Below the pieces are notes generated by a model, which worked only from the letters and a program-made list of their open reading frames with translations, ran no database searches and had not been told where the DNA came from. A stretch of 64,000 bases of DNA from positions 56,789-120,788 of the forward strand of contig JAJZVX010000008.1 of NCBI GenBank assembly GCA_021846985.1. Reading direction: 5' to 3'. How positions within the stretch are numbered: position 1 is the stretch's first letter; each line of letters starts with the position of its first letter. Shown here piece after piece: positions 36,934 to 46,266 of this stretch. The position numbers and the translations under genes are program-made. The stretch comes from Acidobacteriota bacterium. GTDB taxonomy: Bacteria > Acidobacteriota > Terriglobia > Terriglobales > Acidobacteriaceae.

Positions 36934-37617
36934 TCAATATTTTACCGGCGGCTCGCCGGCTGCCTGCCGCGCCGCCGCCAACAGCGCCCGCGCGTCCTCC
37001 TCCGGCCGGCCACCGCCAAATACAGCATTCCCGGCCACCAGAAGTTCCGCCCCTGCTTGGACGATGCGCTTCACCGTCTCGTGAGCTACGCCTCCGTCCA
37101 CCTCGATTCTAAATGCCAGTCCCAACTCCCGGCGCAATTCCACCAGCTGTTTGATTTTATCGAGCGAAAATTCAATGAAGCTCTGGCCGCCAAATCCGGG
37201 ATTGACGCTCATCACCAAAACATGATGAACCATGGGAAGAATCTCCTTCAGCAAATTCACCCGGGTCGCGGGATTGATCACCACCCCCGGCTTCATCCCA
37301 TGCTCCCCAATCAGAGCCAGCGAGCGGTGCAGGTGCCGGCAGGCCTCGTAGTGGACGCTCACCCAGTCCGCCCCCGCGTCGGCAAAGGCCGCTATATACT
37401 CGTCGGGCTCTTCAATCATCAGGTGGCAGTCCAGCGGCAGCTTCGTCGCCTTTCGCAGACACTTCACCACCGGCGGGCCCAGCGTGATGTTGGGCACAAA
37501 ATGACCGTCCATCACGTCCACGTGAATCACCGTGCCGCCGCCGCGCTCGGCCGCGAACACCTCCTCGGCCAGATGGGCAAAATCCGCGGAAAGAATGGAT
37601 GGCAAAAGCTCAACCAT
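36934..37617 (-). CDS. rpe: Ribulose-phosphate 3-epimerase
   Basis: A 227-residue TIM-barrel enzyme that interconverts ribulose 5-phosphate and xylulose 5-phosphate. Conserved blocks are LPSILSADFAHL, IHVDVMDGHFVPNITLGP, LDCHLMIEEPD, VMSVNPGFGGQSFI and IEVDGGVAHETV, covering the metal-binding His and Asp residues. It is 67 bases upstream of the BamD-like gene and probably shares its transcript. Confidence 0.97.
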   Translation of the reverse strand: MVELLPSILSADFAHLAEEVFAAERGGGTVIHVDVMDGHFVPNITLGPPVVKCLRKATKLPLDCHLMIEEPDEYIAAFADAGADWVSVHYEACRHLHRSLALIGEHGMKPGVVINPATRVNLLKEILPMVHHVLVMSVNPGFGGQSFIEFSLDKIKQLVELRRELGLAFRIEVDGGVAHETVKRIVQAGAELLVAGNAVFGGGRPEEDARALLAAARQAAGEPPVKY

Positions 37618-37697
37618 ACGCCCCTTCGCCCCCCTTCCTGCTCGGCCAGTGTATCAGCCGGGTGGTCTCGTCTGCCCGCTCGGCACGGACGGACGGC

Positions 37698-39026
37698 CTA
37701 CTCCGCCGCCGCTCGGGCGGCAATCGACTTGGCTGCCACCCTGCCCACGCCCCGTATCATCGCCTTCCACGGCCAGCCGCCCTCCGCATCGGCGAAAAAT
37801 ATCTCCCCGGGGCGCCGTGCCTCTGGCCGGTAGTACCACCGCTTGAGAAGCGCCAGATGACCCTGCCGCACCATGACCGCCGGCGCCCCGCCCTCCTCGG
37901 ACAGTCTTCGCAGCACGCCCTCCAGCCGCCCGTTCAGCACCCCGCGCGCCAGCCGCGCTGGCGCGTCGTGTCTGCTTGCCGCTGAGAAAGAAGGCCCGTT
38001 CGCCTCAGCTTCCAAACCACTCCCCTCTCCCCGATTCCCCAGCCCCCTCGTCCCCTGCTTCCCCGCTTCTTCCGCAATCGGCTCCATCGCCACCGGATGC
38101 GCAAAGAGCGAAGTCGATCCCGCCTGCTCGTTCGGAATGCGCATGCCCAGAGTCGAGAACGCCGCCGGTCCCCGCAGCCGCCCGCGCTCATACAGAAACA
38201 CCGCCACCGTATCCGGCTCGGCTGCCGCCTGCAAAATCACGGCGCGCAGCTCGCCGAGCGGCCGCACCAGCTCCGGGGCAAGCGCCCGCACGCTCTCCAC
38301 GCGCACCACCTGCGCGTGCAGGGTTGCCGCCGCCTCGAACTCCAGCCGCGCCGAGGCCTCGTCGCGCTCGGCCCGCAGTTGCACCAGCCGGCTCTCGCCC
38401 CGTGTGGCCAGAAAACGCTCCACCGCCCGCGCCTCTTCCCCGTAACGCTCGTCCGTACAGCCCCGGTAGCAGGGCGCCAGGCACATCTTCATCTCCGAGT
38501 AGACGCAGCCGGGATAACCGGGGTCAGGGTCGAGATCGAAGGTGCAGCGGCGCAGCAGAAACAGCTTCCCCATCTCGTCGGCATAGCGTTCCGCCGCCGC
38601 CCGCGAGGCAAACGGGCCATACGACCACCCCGCCTCCCGCTGGCTGGGCCGGTTCGTCACCGTGATGCGCGGGTAAGCGTTACTCCCCAGATAGCGCACA
38701 AACGCCGGCGCGCGCAGGTGCAGCCGCTCCAGAGCCTTCTCCCCATACACTTCGATCAGAAGTGAAAACTGCATCAGCAGCGATTCAAACTCCGACCCGG
38801 TGAGCCGCCACGCGATGCGCCGCACCCGGCCCGCCAGTTGCAGCCGGCGGGGATGCCGCGCCGAGGGCCGCAGCAGCCGCTCCAGCCGCCCGCGCAGGTT
38901 CGGGGTCCGCCCAATGTAGGGCTCCTCCCGCGCCTCAGCACCATACAGTGCAAACACCGCCGCCCGCTGCGGCAACTGCGCCAGCGCCACACCGGCCTCT
39001 GCCGGATCGAAGGCAGTCTCCTGCAT
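37698..39026 (-). CDS. UvrC-like nuclease lacking the C-terminal half
   Basis: A 442-residue relative of excinuclease subunit C. The GIY-YIG-like domain (VFALYGAEAREEPYIGRTPNLRGRL) is followed by four cysteines with near-UvrC spacing (RRC, PGC, KMCLAPC), the proposed iron-sulfur site, then a UVR coiled-coil motif (LRAERDEASARLEFEAAATLHAQV). There is no RNase H-like nuclease or helix-hairpin-helix end, so it resembles Cho more than full UvrC. The ATG at 39026 has AGGA six bases upstream; longer starts exist at 39083 and 39059. The residues after about 280 are not assigned. Confidence 0.8.
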   Translation of the reverse strand: MQETAFDPAEAGVALAQLPQRAAVFALYGAEAREEPYIGRTPNLRGRLERLLRPSARHPRRLQLAGRVRRIAWRLTGSEFESLLMQFSLLIEVYGEKALERLHLRAPAFVRYLGSNAYPRITVTNRPSQREAGWSYGPFASRAAAERYADEMGKLFLLRRCTFDLDPDPGYPGCVYSEMKMCLAPCYRGCTDERYGEEARAVERFLATRGESRLVQLRAERDEASARLEFEAAATLHAQVVRVESVRALAPELVRPLGELRAVILQAAAEPDTVAVFLYERGRLRGPAAFSTLGMRIPNEQAGSTSLFAHPVAMEPIAEEAGKQGTRGLGNRGEGSGLEAEANGPSFSAASRHDAPARLARGVLNGRLEGVLRRLSEEGGAPAVMVRQGHLALLKRWYYRPEARRPGEIFFADAEGGWPWKAMIRGVGRVAAKSIAARAAAE

Positions 39027-39176
39027 GACGATCCTGGAACGGGACTCCGCACGCGCCATTCCGCCTTGTCGCTCCTCACCCATCTATTGCCACTCCGCAG
39101 GTACGGCGGCCCATCTTTGCCGGCTTCCCTCGTCTACCGCCTACTGGCTCGCTGACGGGCTGATTGGATGACTGGC

Positions 39177-40574
39177 TCACTCGCCCGCAATCGTCATCCC
39201 GTCGATCCGCAGCGTGGGCGAGGCCACCGCGCCGCGAAACTCCAGGTCGCTGCCGATCGCCGTCACGTCGCGCAACATCTGGGCCAGATTGCCGGCAATG
39301 GTTACTTCTTCCACCGCGTGCGTCAACTCGCCCTTTTCGATCCACAGCCCCGCCGCCCCGCGTGAATAATCGCCCGTGACCACGTTCACGCCAAAACCCA
39401 TCAGGCTGGTCACGTAGAGCCCCGCCTCCACGCCCGCGACGATCTCCTCCGGCGGCGTCGTGCCCGGTTCCAGATACAGGTTGCCGCAGCCGATGCCCGG
39501 CGCGCCGGCCAGCCCCCGCGTGGCGTTGTGCGTGGACTGCATGCCCAGCTTGCGCGCGGCATACGTGTTCAGCAGATAGCTGCGCAACACGCCCCCCTCC
39601 ACCACCACCGTGCGCCGCGAGGGCAGACCCTCGCCGTCGAAGGGCGACGTCCCAAATCCGCCCGCGCCGCTGGGCAGCAGCATCAGGTTGTCGTCCACAA
39701 TGGTGACGGATGCCGCGGCAACGCTCTCGCCCAGCTTCCCTGCCAGAAACGAGGCATGACGCCAGATCGCGTCGCCCGAAGCGGCCTCGAAGACCGAGCC
39801 GATCAGCGACCGCGCCACCTCCGGCGCAAAGACGATGGGCGCCTTCTGCGTCTTCACCCGCCGCGCGCCCAGCCGGCGCAGCGCCCGGCGCGCCGCCTCC
39901 TGGCCCACCGCCTCGGGCGTATCCAGATCGCCCAGCCGCCGCCCGCTCGACCACCACCCGTCAACCTGCATCCGGCCGTCTGCATCCGCCGCCAGTGGCG
40001 TCGCGGCAATCCCCGCGTAACTCGACCGGTAGCTGCCTGCAAAGCCGCGCGAGTTGGCCAGCACCCTGCGGCCCGTCGCCGCATCGAAGCTCCCGCCCTC
40101 GGAGTTCGTAATCCGCGCATCCGCCGCCAGCGCCGCCGCCTCGGCCCGGCGCGCCAGCTCGATGCGCTCCGGTCCTGCAAGCGAATACACATCTTCGTAG
40201 TAGAGATGCAGATCGCCCGCTGCCGCGCCAAACTCCTCGCCCTCCGGCAGCCCGGCAAAGACATCCTCCCCGGTAACCCGCGCCAGCGCCAACGCGCTCT
40301 CCACAAGCTGCCGTATCCCTTCCGCCGTCAGATCGCTGGTCGATGACGAAGCCGACCGCCGCCCCAGAAACACCCGCAGCCCCAGCCCTCGAGAGCCAGA
40401 CTCGGTCAGCTTTTCCACCTGGCCCTTGCGCACCGTCACGCTGAACTCGTCGCCCTCGCGCGCCACCGCTTCGGCGTCCGTCGCGCCGGCCTTCATTGCC
40501 ATCGCCACCACGTCGGCGGCCAGAGATGTTAGATCGAGTCCTGCGGGCTCGAATGCAGTTGCGGATTTGGACAT
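39177..40574 (-). CDS. pmbA: TldD/PmbA-family metalloprotease-like protein (PmbA)
   Basis: A 465-residue protein of the TldD/PmbA family, which forms a heterodimeric metalloprotease that matures microcin-type peptides and processes other substrates. It has the N-terminal VTVRKGQVEKLTESGSRGLGLRVF block, FAPEVARSLIG in the middle and GCGNLYLEPGTTPPEEI with the C-terminal GDYSRGAAGLWIEKGEL block. It lacks the HExxxH zinc motif, as expected for the PmbA partner; no TldD gene is in the window. The start at 40574 gives normal length and lies just after the 13-bp tandem repeat region. Confidence 0.88.
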   Translation of the reverse strand: MSKSATAFEPAGLDLTSLAADVVAMAMKAGATDAEAVAREGDEFSVTVRKGQVEKLTESGSRGLGLRVFLGRRSASSSTSDLTAEGIRQLVESALALARVTGEDVFAGLPEGEEFGAAAGDLHLYYEDVYSLAGPERIELARRAEAAALAADARITNSEGGSFDAATGRRVLANSRGFAGSYRSSYAGIAATPLAADADGRMQVDGWWSSGRRLGDLDTPEAVGQEAARRALRRLGARRVKTQKAPIVFAPEVARSLIGSVFEAASGDAIWRHASFLAGKLGESVAAASVTIVDDNLMLLPSGAGGFGTSPFDGEGLPSRRTVVVEGGVLRSYLLNTYAARKLGMQSTHNATRGLAGAPGIGCGNLYLEPGTTPPEEIVAGVEAGLYVTSLMGFGVNVVTGDYSRGAAGLWIEKGELTHAVEEVTIAGNLAQMLRDVTAIGSDLEFRGAVASPTLRIDGMTIAGE

Positions 40575-40689
40575 GGGTCCAAGGTAACAAACCGGCTTCC
40601 GGTTCGGCTCACCCCGGAAGAAAATCGCCTGGCGGCAGCCCGCGCCCGCATATCCCGGCAGACCGCGCCGCCGCCCTTCAGACCCCCGC

Positions 40690-40741
40690 CCCGGTTTGCT
40701 GGCCCGGTTTGCCGGCTTGGTTGGCCGGCTTGGTTGGCTGG
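40690..40741. repeat. Degenerate 13-bp tandem repeat, four copies
   Basis: Four head-to-tail copies read CCCGGTTTGCTGG, CCCGGTTTGCCGG, CTTGGTTGGCCGG and CTTGGTTGGCTGG. They fill the gap between the S10 peptidase stop (40781) and the pmbA start, so they lie in the 5' untranslated region of pmbA if the two are cotranscribed. Confidence 0.75.
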
Positions 40742-40780
40742 CGGTGATGACAGGGCCTGTCCTCACCGCCGTCATCTGCG

Positions 40781-42376
40781 TCAGTGGCGCGCGCCCGATG
40801 CATCGTCGGCCTTATCGATGAAACCAGCAAGGTCGCCTTTCAACTGGCGCAGCGCATCCACGTTCAGGTAGATCATGTGGCCCGAAGGGTAGTAGCCGAA
40901 CTGAATGTTGCCGCGCAGCGCGGGGTCCAGGTCCATGTGGTCCAGGTCGTACTCGGTGATGAAGAACGGCGTGGCAAGGTCAAAGTAGCCGTTCGCGGAG
41001 AAAACCCGCAGATGCGGATTCTTGCGCATGGCGCTGGCCAGGTCCGCGGCCACGTACGGTTGTGCCTCCTCGCGCATGCCCACGCCCATTCCACCGCTGG
41101 TGGGGCGGTGTTTCCAGTCCCACTGGCCAATCACCTGCGCGCTGGGACGATACTCCTCCGTGCTCTCGTACTTCAAATCGCGCTCCAGATAGTCATGAAG
41201 CGCCGCTACAAAAGCTCCGGTAATACCCGCGTCGGAGGCGTCGTAGCTGGGGAATTCGCCCGCCGCGTCCGTATCCACGCCCTCGAACCGCATGTCATAG
41301 CGGCCCAGCGTGCGGCGATCGTCGCGCAGAACCTCCTTCCGGAAACGCGTCGGCGAAATGCGCAGGTTGGCTTCCTTCACATAGTCCACGCTGAGACCGG
41401 TAAAGTGGCTCACCTCCTTGGCCACCGCGTCCAGCTCCGCGGCAGACAGGTTGTGTCCGGCAAAAAGCGCGTGCGCATAGGGGCCGGCGGCGAACTCGCG
41501 GGCCTGTTGCACCCATGCCGCCAGATCGGCCGGCTTGTTCGGAATCTTGTTGAAGTACCACGCCGCCGCCGCGTAGCTGGGCAGATTGCCTATGTACAGC
41601 AGGTCATAGCCGCCGTCCCGAATGGCGTAGTTCAGTATCGAGGAGATCAGCACCACCCCGTTCAGTTGCACGCCGTCGTTCCCAAGCATGTCCGCCAGCG
41701 CGGCCGAGCGCGTCGTCCCATACGACTCACCGATCAGAAACTTGGGCGAGTTCCAGCGCTGGTTCACCGTCAGGTAGCGGATGATGAAGCGGTCAAAGGC
41801 GCGCAAATCCTCGTCCACGCCCGCGAAATCCTTCACCGTCGCCTTCCCCGCCGCGCGCGAGTAGCCCGTCAGAGGCGCATCGATAAACACCAGATCCGAC
41901 TTGTCCAGCAGCGAGTACGGGTTGGGAACCAGCTTGAACGGCGGACCCGGCGTCGCGTCGGGACTCGCCGTCTCAATGCGTACGGGCGAAAAGGAGCCCA
42001 TGTGCAGCCACAATGTGGCCGAGCCCGGTCCGCCGTTATACAGAAAACTCACCGGGCGCGTCGTGGCCTCCGCCCCGTCCAGCGTATAGGCGACATAAAA
42101 CATACTGCCGTAGGGCTTGTCGTTTTCGTCGCGAATCAGCAGCGTGCCCGCCGTCGCGGTGTACTTCAGCGTTTTGCCGCTCAGCGTCAGCTCGTGGTGT
42201 GTGGTAACCGCCTTCTCGGTGGGAACCGGGGCGCTTTCGGCGGCCTCCTTGTGCGGCTCGGCGCCGGCGCCCGGCTGAGCGGCCGGATGCGTTTCCTGCG
42301 CCCGGGTCGCGGGGAGCAGATAGAAGAAGACCAGCAGGGCAAAGATGCAGGCTGCGAGCCGATGCGTGGATTTCAT
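40781..42376 (-). CDS. Secreted serine carboxypeptidase-like protein (S10)
   Basis: A 531-residue alpha/beta-hydrolase peptidase. A signal peptide (residues 1-26, ending ATRAQ) is followed by a Pro/Glu-rich spacer. The oxyanion motif is FLYNGGPGSATLW and the nucleophile is S218 in FLIGESYGTTR. The acid is in SANGYFDLATP and the histidine in SGHMIYLNVD near the C-terminus. Family members remove C-terminal residues from peptides outside the cytoplasm. It may share a transcript with pmbA downstream on this strand. Confidence 0.9.
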   Translation of the reverse strand: MKSTHRLAACIFALLVFFYLLPATRAQETHPAAQPGAGAEPHKEAAESAPVPTEKAVTTHHELTLSGKTLKYTATAGTLLIRDENDKPYGSMFYVAYTLDGAEATTRPVSFLYNGGPGSATLWLHMGSFSPVRIETASPDATPGPPFKLVPNPYSLLDKSDLVFIDAPLTGYSRAAGKATVKDFAGVDEDLRAFDRFIIRYLTVNQRWNSPKFLIGESYGTTRSAALADMLGNDGVQLNGVVLISSILNYAIRDGGYDLLYIGNLPSYAAAAWYFNKIPNKPADLAAWVQQAREFAAGPYAHALFAGHNLSAAELDAVAKEVSHFTGLSVDYVKEANLRISPTRFRKEVLRDDRRTLGRYDMRFEGVDTDAAGEFPSYDASDAGITGAFVAALHDYLERDLKYESTEEYRPSAQVIGQWDWKHRPTSGGMGVGMREEAQPYVAADLASAMRKNPHLRVFSANGYFDLATPFFITEYDLDHMDLDPALRGNIQFGYYPSGHMIYLNVDALRQLKGDLAGFIDKADDASGARH

Positions 42377-42566
42377 GGTGCAAGAGCCTCCAAAAGATAC
42401 TTGAATCGCAACCGGAGATGCGGTTCGCGTGCATGATCGGATCGGCCCGTTGCCCGCATCGCGGGATCGGGCCTCCTGGTTCTGACAATTCGGTCAGGTG
42501 CTACCGACAAAGACGAAAATAGCCGCCTGAAGTTGCAATCCGTCGCCCCGGCAGGCGCTGACAGGC

Positions 42567-43523
42567 TCAGCGGCCGCCTGCGCCGGTCACGGCAGGGCTC
42601 GGCGTCAACAACCCCTGCGCGCGCAGCCACGCCTCCATCAGCGTCGGCCACTGATCCAGGGCGGCGTCGCCCCGGCCCAGGCCGGAGCCGTGCGTGCCGT
42701 TGGCAAAAATGTGCATCTCCGAGGGAACCCCGGCCTTCACCAGCGCCTCGTAAAAGCGCAGCGGCTGCTCCACGGGTACCGTCTCGTCGTTGAAGGTGTG
42801 ATACAGAAACGTGGGCGGGGTCTCCTTGGTGACAAACAGATCCGGCGAGTAGGCTTTGCGCAGCTCCTCGCAGCGGTCCATTATGTTGAAAAGCTTGCAG
42901 TAGCTCAGGTGGCGGGTGTCGGTGGTGATGCCGCCAATCCACGGATAGCCGAGAACAAGATAATCCGGCCGGCTGGATACCCGCTCGATGGGATCCTCGG
43001 CATGCGGGTCGCCGGGCACAAACTGCGTCCCCGCCAGAGCCGCAAGATGCCCGCCGGCGGAAAAGCCGATCACCACAATGCGGCTGGGATCGATATGGTA
43101 ATCGCGTGCCCGGGCGCGAACCGTCTGGATGGCGCGCCGCGCGTCCAGCAGCGGCACCGGCAGAATGTAGCCGTGCGACGAGAGCCGGTAGCTCAGCACA
43201 AAGGCGCGAAAGCCCCGGGCGGTAAACCACGCGGCAATCTGCGTGCCCTCGAGGTTGCCGGAGAGCCCCGCATAGCCGCCCCCGGGAAACACCAGAACGG
43301 CGGAGCCATTGGCGTGATCGCGAATCGGCTCGAAGATCGTGAGCGTCGGCACGTCCTCGCACGATGCGCCTTTCGCCTGCGGCGCCTCGCCGGGCCACAG
43401 GCGGATCGTCTCGATGCCCAGAAAGCTGTTGTCGTTGCCGGGAACGGCGCAAGGTTGTTTTTCCGCCACGGCGGCAGGAATCATAAGAATTGCGAGGGCC
43501 ACTCCAGCGAGAATTCGCTTCAT
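42567..43523 (-). CDS. Secreted alpha/beta hydrolase, esterase-like
   Basis: A 318-residue exported esterase/lipase-type enzyme. A signal peptide (residues 1-20, ending PAAVAEK) leads to IRLWPGEAPQAKG, an opening common to acetyl-xylan-esterase-like proteins. The oxyanion motif is VFPGGGYAGLSG, the nucleophile lies in VVIGFSAGGHLAAL, and the catalytic His is in NGTHGSGLG. AGGAGA is seven bases before the ATG at 43523; a longer frame to 43688 adds only basic residues. Substrate unknown, possibly acetylated or feruloylated sugars. Confidence 0.87.
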   Translation of the reverse strand: MKRILAGVALAILMIPAAVAEKQPCAVPGNDNSFLGIETIRLWPGEAPQAKGASCEDVPTLTIFEPIRDHANGSAVLVFPGGGYAGLSGNLEGTQIAAWFTARGFRAFVLSYRLSSHGYILPVPLLDARRAIQTVRARARDYHIDPSRIVVIGFSAGGHLAALAGTQFVPGDPHAEDPIERVSSRPDYLVLGYPWIGGITTDTRHLSYCKLFNIMDRCEELRKAYSPDLFVTKETPPTFLYHTFNDETVPVEQPLRFYEALVKAGVPSEMHIFANGTHGSGLGRGDAALDQWPTLMEAWLRAQGLLTPSPAVTGAGGR

Positions 43524-43697
43524 CGGCAAGTCTCCTTGTGCGCTTCTTGCGCGCTGCGCGGCCTGGAGCATCGGCCGCGGCGCGGCTTTCGCCCTTCCCC
43601 ATGCGCCGCAAGGGCCAGCGCGGCTTCGGCCCCCCGGCCGGCGGTTCTTCTTCCTCGCCCGCCCGCTGCCACAGACTGCTTCAGGCAAGCCAGACGA

Positions 43698-45389
43698 TTA
43701 TAGCCACAGCGCCGCATGGCCGGTGCAGCCAGCGGCGCGCGCGGTCAGCTCTTCGGCCAGATCCAGACCGTGCCGCGCAAAGTAGTAGGCCGCGCCGTGT
43801 ACGCGCTCCTGGAGCGTCCCCGCCGGGTAGAGCGTCCGGCACAGGATCTCCGCGGACCGGCGTAGTGAGGTCTCGCGCTGCAACTGGTAGTTGGCCGCCA
43901 GCCGCCTCAGCCGGTTCATCTGGTAGCGCATCTTGGAAGCCGCCGTCAGCGCGGAGCGGCCCAGGGCCGCGTCCTGGGATTGCATCCAGGCCAGCAGAAC
44001 GCCGAGGTCGGCTTCCAGGGCCTGCCCGGCAGAAGCCAGCTTCGCGCGCCCTTCCGCGGGCATGGCCCGGTTCGCAAGCTGCTGGGCAAGCGCATCGGCC
44101 GTCTGGCCAAAAACCTGCTCCAGCAAAAGACTGTGCTTGCGCAGCGTCTCGCCGGTCGCGGGCTCAATCAGCGTGGCTGAAAACCGAGGCAGCGCGGGCG
44201 TCGTGCGGCCCAGAATGCGCTCATAGAGAACCGACGACTGGGCAAAGTAGGCAATCTCGCCCGGACCGCCAATCGTAAGCGACGTGGACAAAAGAAAGTC
44301 CTGAAACACGGGACGCAGCAGAGCCGCCGGCGAAATGCGCTCCGGCTCCGCCTCCAGAATCCCCAGCAGCTCCGCGGTCGAGAAAGTCCGGTGGCCGGCA
44401 TGCCACACGCCCCCGGGTTCGGCCGCGGTGGGGGCCATGCGCTTCAGGGCTATGCGCGCGCCGGTGCGCTCTTCCAGCAGAAATAACAGGCTCGATTGCG
44501 GCGCCACGGCCACCTGCGCATGGTAGCCGGCCGCCTGAAGCTGGCCGTTGCGTTCCACCAGAGCTGCGTGAAGCTCGTCGGCGCGTTCAATGGCGGCGCG
44601 CAGAACCGGAGCGCCCAGACGATGAAAATCGCGCGAAGACGGATCGAGAACCAGCAGGCCTTGCGCCGCAAAAACGGTGGAATAAAAGGAGGCGAAGGCC
44701 TCCGCAAAGGTACGGCCGGGCTTGTAGGCCGCCACCAGGGCATCCATGGCGTCGGAGGCCCCAAGCAACTCCCATGCCTCGTCAAGCAGAGGCGCGATGG
44801 CGTCGGTCAACGCCACGCTGCCCGCCGGAGACGGCACGGCAGGGGTTACGGGGTAAGTCAGCTTGCGCAGCGCGTGGCGAGCCGGAAACACAACATGGTT
44901 GATCTCCGCAAAATCGTGATCCTCTGAGGCCAGCCAGAAAACCGCCGCATGCGGCCGGCCGGCAGCGGTGGCCTGGCGGGCATGGGCCAGCGCCGTGGCG
45001 GCCTTCAGCGGCGTATACAGCGGACCGCCAAACAGGCCCACCTGCTGGCCCGTTACCACCATGCGCGCCCCCTCCCGCAATGCCGCCAGCGCCCCGGCAG
45101 CCCCGGGCCCGCGATTCTGCGCGGCCAGCAGACGCAACAACTCCGGCCAGTGCGCCGGAAGCGGATGAACCGGCTCCCGCCAGCAGGAAACCGGCCACCC
45201 GGCCTGGGAACCCAGCGCCGGATAGAAATTGCGCAGAGCTTCGCTGCCCTGCGCCGCCGCGGCGCAATAATCGAGGTAAAGCTGGCTCATGCCCGGCGCC
45301 AGGCTGATGGGATGGCAATCTACTGTCGTCAACTCGGTCACTTCCGGCCCCACGGGGCCACGCGGAAAATGTGGTGCGAGAGAGTACAT
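43698..45389 (-). CDS. bshC: BshC-type putative cysteine ligase (bacillithiol synthesis)
   Basis: A roughly 563-residue protein of the BshC family, which adds cysteine to glucosaminyl-malate in the last step of bacillithiol synthesis. Recognisable blocks are MVVTGQQVGLFGGPLYTPLKA, VFWLASEDHDFAEINHV, the YSTVFAAQGLLVLDPSSRDF region and a long C-terminal coiled coil (ASKMRYQMNRLRRLAANYQ). The frame stays open far upstream across the divergent NUDIX gene, so the start is uncertain; the ATG at 45389 keeps the conserved TVDCHPISLAPGMSQLYLDY part. The bshA and bshB genes are not in the window. Confidence 0.85.
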   Translation of the reverse strand: MYSLAPHFPRGPVGPEVTELTTVDCHPISLAPGMSQLYLDYCAAAAQGSEALRNFYPALGSQAGWPVSCWREPVHPLPAHWPELLRLLAAQNRGPGAAGALAALREGARMVVTGQQVGLFGGPLYTPLKAATALAHARQATAAGRPHAAVFWLASEDHDFAEINHVVFPARHALRKLTYPVTPAVPSPAGSVALTDAIAPLLDEAWELLGASDAMDALVAAYKPGRTFAEAFASFYSTVFAAQGLLVLDPSSRDFHRLGAPVLRAAIERADELHAALVERNGQLQAAGYHAQVAVAPQSSLLFLLEERTGARIALKRMAPTAAEPGGVWHAGHRTFSTAELLGILEAEPERISPAALLRPVFQDFLLSTSLTIGGPGEIAYFAQSSVLYERILGRTTPALPRFSATLIEPATGETLRKHSLLLEQVFGQTADALAQQLANRAMPAEGRAKLASAGQALEADLGVLLAWMQSQDAALGRSALTAASKMRYQMNRLRRLAANYQLQRETSLRRSAEILCRTLYPAGTLQERVHGAAYYFARHGLDLAEELTARAAGCTGHAALWL

Positions 45390-45561
45390 CTGGAAAACGG
45401 CTGAGTTAAGGATGCCACGCGGGGCGCCCTGGATGCACCTGCGCCGCTGCGGCCCTGCTCGCGCCGGCTCCCGCCAGTCCCGCATCCGCCGTGCGCAACC
45501 CCGCCCTTGCGTGTACTCTTGATCTGATTGCGCGCAGATGCGCTGGAGGTAAAAAAGAAAG

Positions 45562-46266
45562 ATGGCCAAAAAGAAGACCACCGGCAAAAAGAGCGCCACC
45601 ATGCCGACCGCGGTCAATGACAACGCGGACGCCACCCAGAAGGCCGCCCGGAAAAATGCCAAATCCCGAAAAAAAACAAAGGCCGCCAAGCTCCCCCTCG
45701 AAATCTCCACCGAGCGGGCGCAGATCTTGACTTCTGAAACCGTCTTCGATGGACCCCTCTTCCGCGTCCTCCGCGACCGGCTGGTCGAGCCCGGCGGCAA
45801 GGAAGGCGTGCGCGACGTCATCCGCCATAACGGCAGCGTCGTCATTCTGGCCGTCGATAACTCAAAAAGCAAGAAAGACCCGCTGATCGTCATGGAGAAA
45901 CAGTACCGGCACGCCGCCAACCGCTTCATGTGGGAGCTGCCCGCCGGCAAAATCGAGACTGGCGAAGATCCGCTCGCCGGCGCCCGCCGCGAACTGGAAG
46001 AAGAAACCGGCTTCCGCGCCAAACGCTGGAAACCGATGGTGGAGTACTGGGCCAGCCCCGGATTCCTCGGCGAGTCCATGAAGGTCTATCTGGCCGAAGG
46101 GCTTTCCGCAGGAACCGCCCACCCCGAGGACGACGAGAAGATCGAAACCCGCCTCGTCAAGCTCTCCGGCCTTCTCAAAATGATTGATCGAGGCGCCATC
46201 GTGGACGGAAAAACGCTCGCCTGCATTCTTCTCTACGCGCGCCAGACCCGTGCCCGGAGGCCGTAG
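45562..46266 (+). CDS. NUDIX hydrolase, ADP-ribose pyrophosphatase-like
   Basis: A 234-residue nucleoside-diphosphate-derivative hydrolase. Residues 1-45 are a Lys/Ala-rich basic extension unusual for the family. The domain begins at SETVFDGPLFRVLRDRL, and the full Nudix box is GKIETGEDPLAGARRELEEETGF. The ELPAGKIE and EYWASPGFLGESMKVYLAEGL context points to ADP-ribose or ADP-sugar substrates. It is divergent from bshC. GGAGG lies about 12 bases before the ATG. Confidence 0.92.
   Translation: MAKKKTTGKKSATMPTAVNDNADATQKAARKNAKSRKKTKAAKLPLEISTERAQILTSETVFDGPLFRVLRDRLVEPGGKEGVRDVIRHNGSVVILAVDNSKSKKDPLIVMEKQYRHAANRFMWELPAGKIETGEDPLAGARRELEEETGFRAKRWKPMVEYWASPGFLGESMKVYLAEGLSAGTAHPEDDEKIETRLVKLSGLLKMIDRGAIVDGKTLACILLYARQTRARRP

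Noticed and set aside
42551..42580. A GC-rich hairpin at the end of the alpha/beta hydrolase gene as a terminator.
   Set aside because: It overlaps the stop codon and is not followed by a U tract on the minus strand, so the support is too weak.
45390..46079. N-terminal extension of the BshC frame across the NUDIX gene.
   Set aside because: It is antisense to a complete NUDIX hydrolase and shows no BshC conservation, so it was cut from the bshC call.
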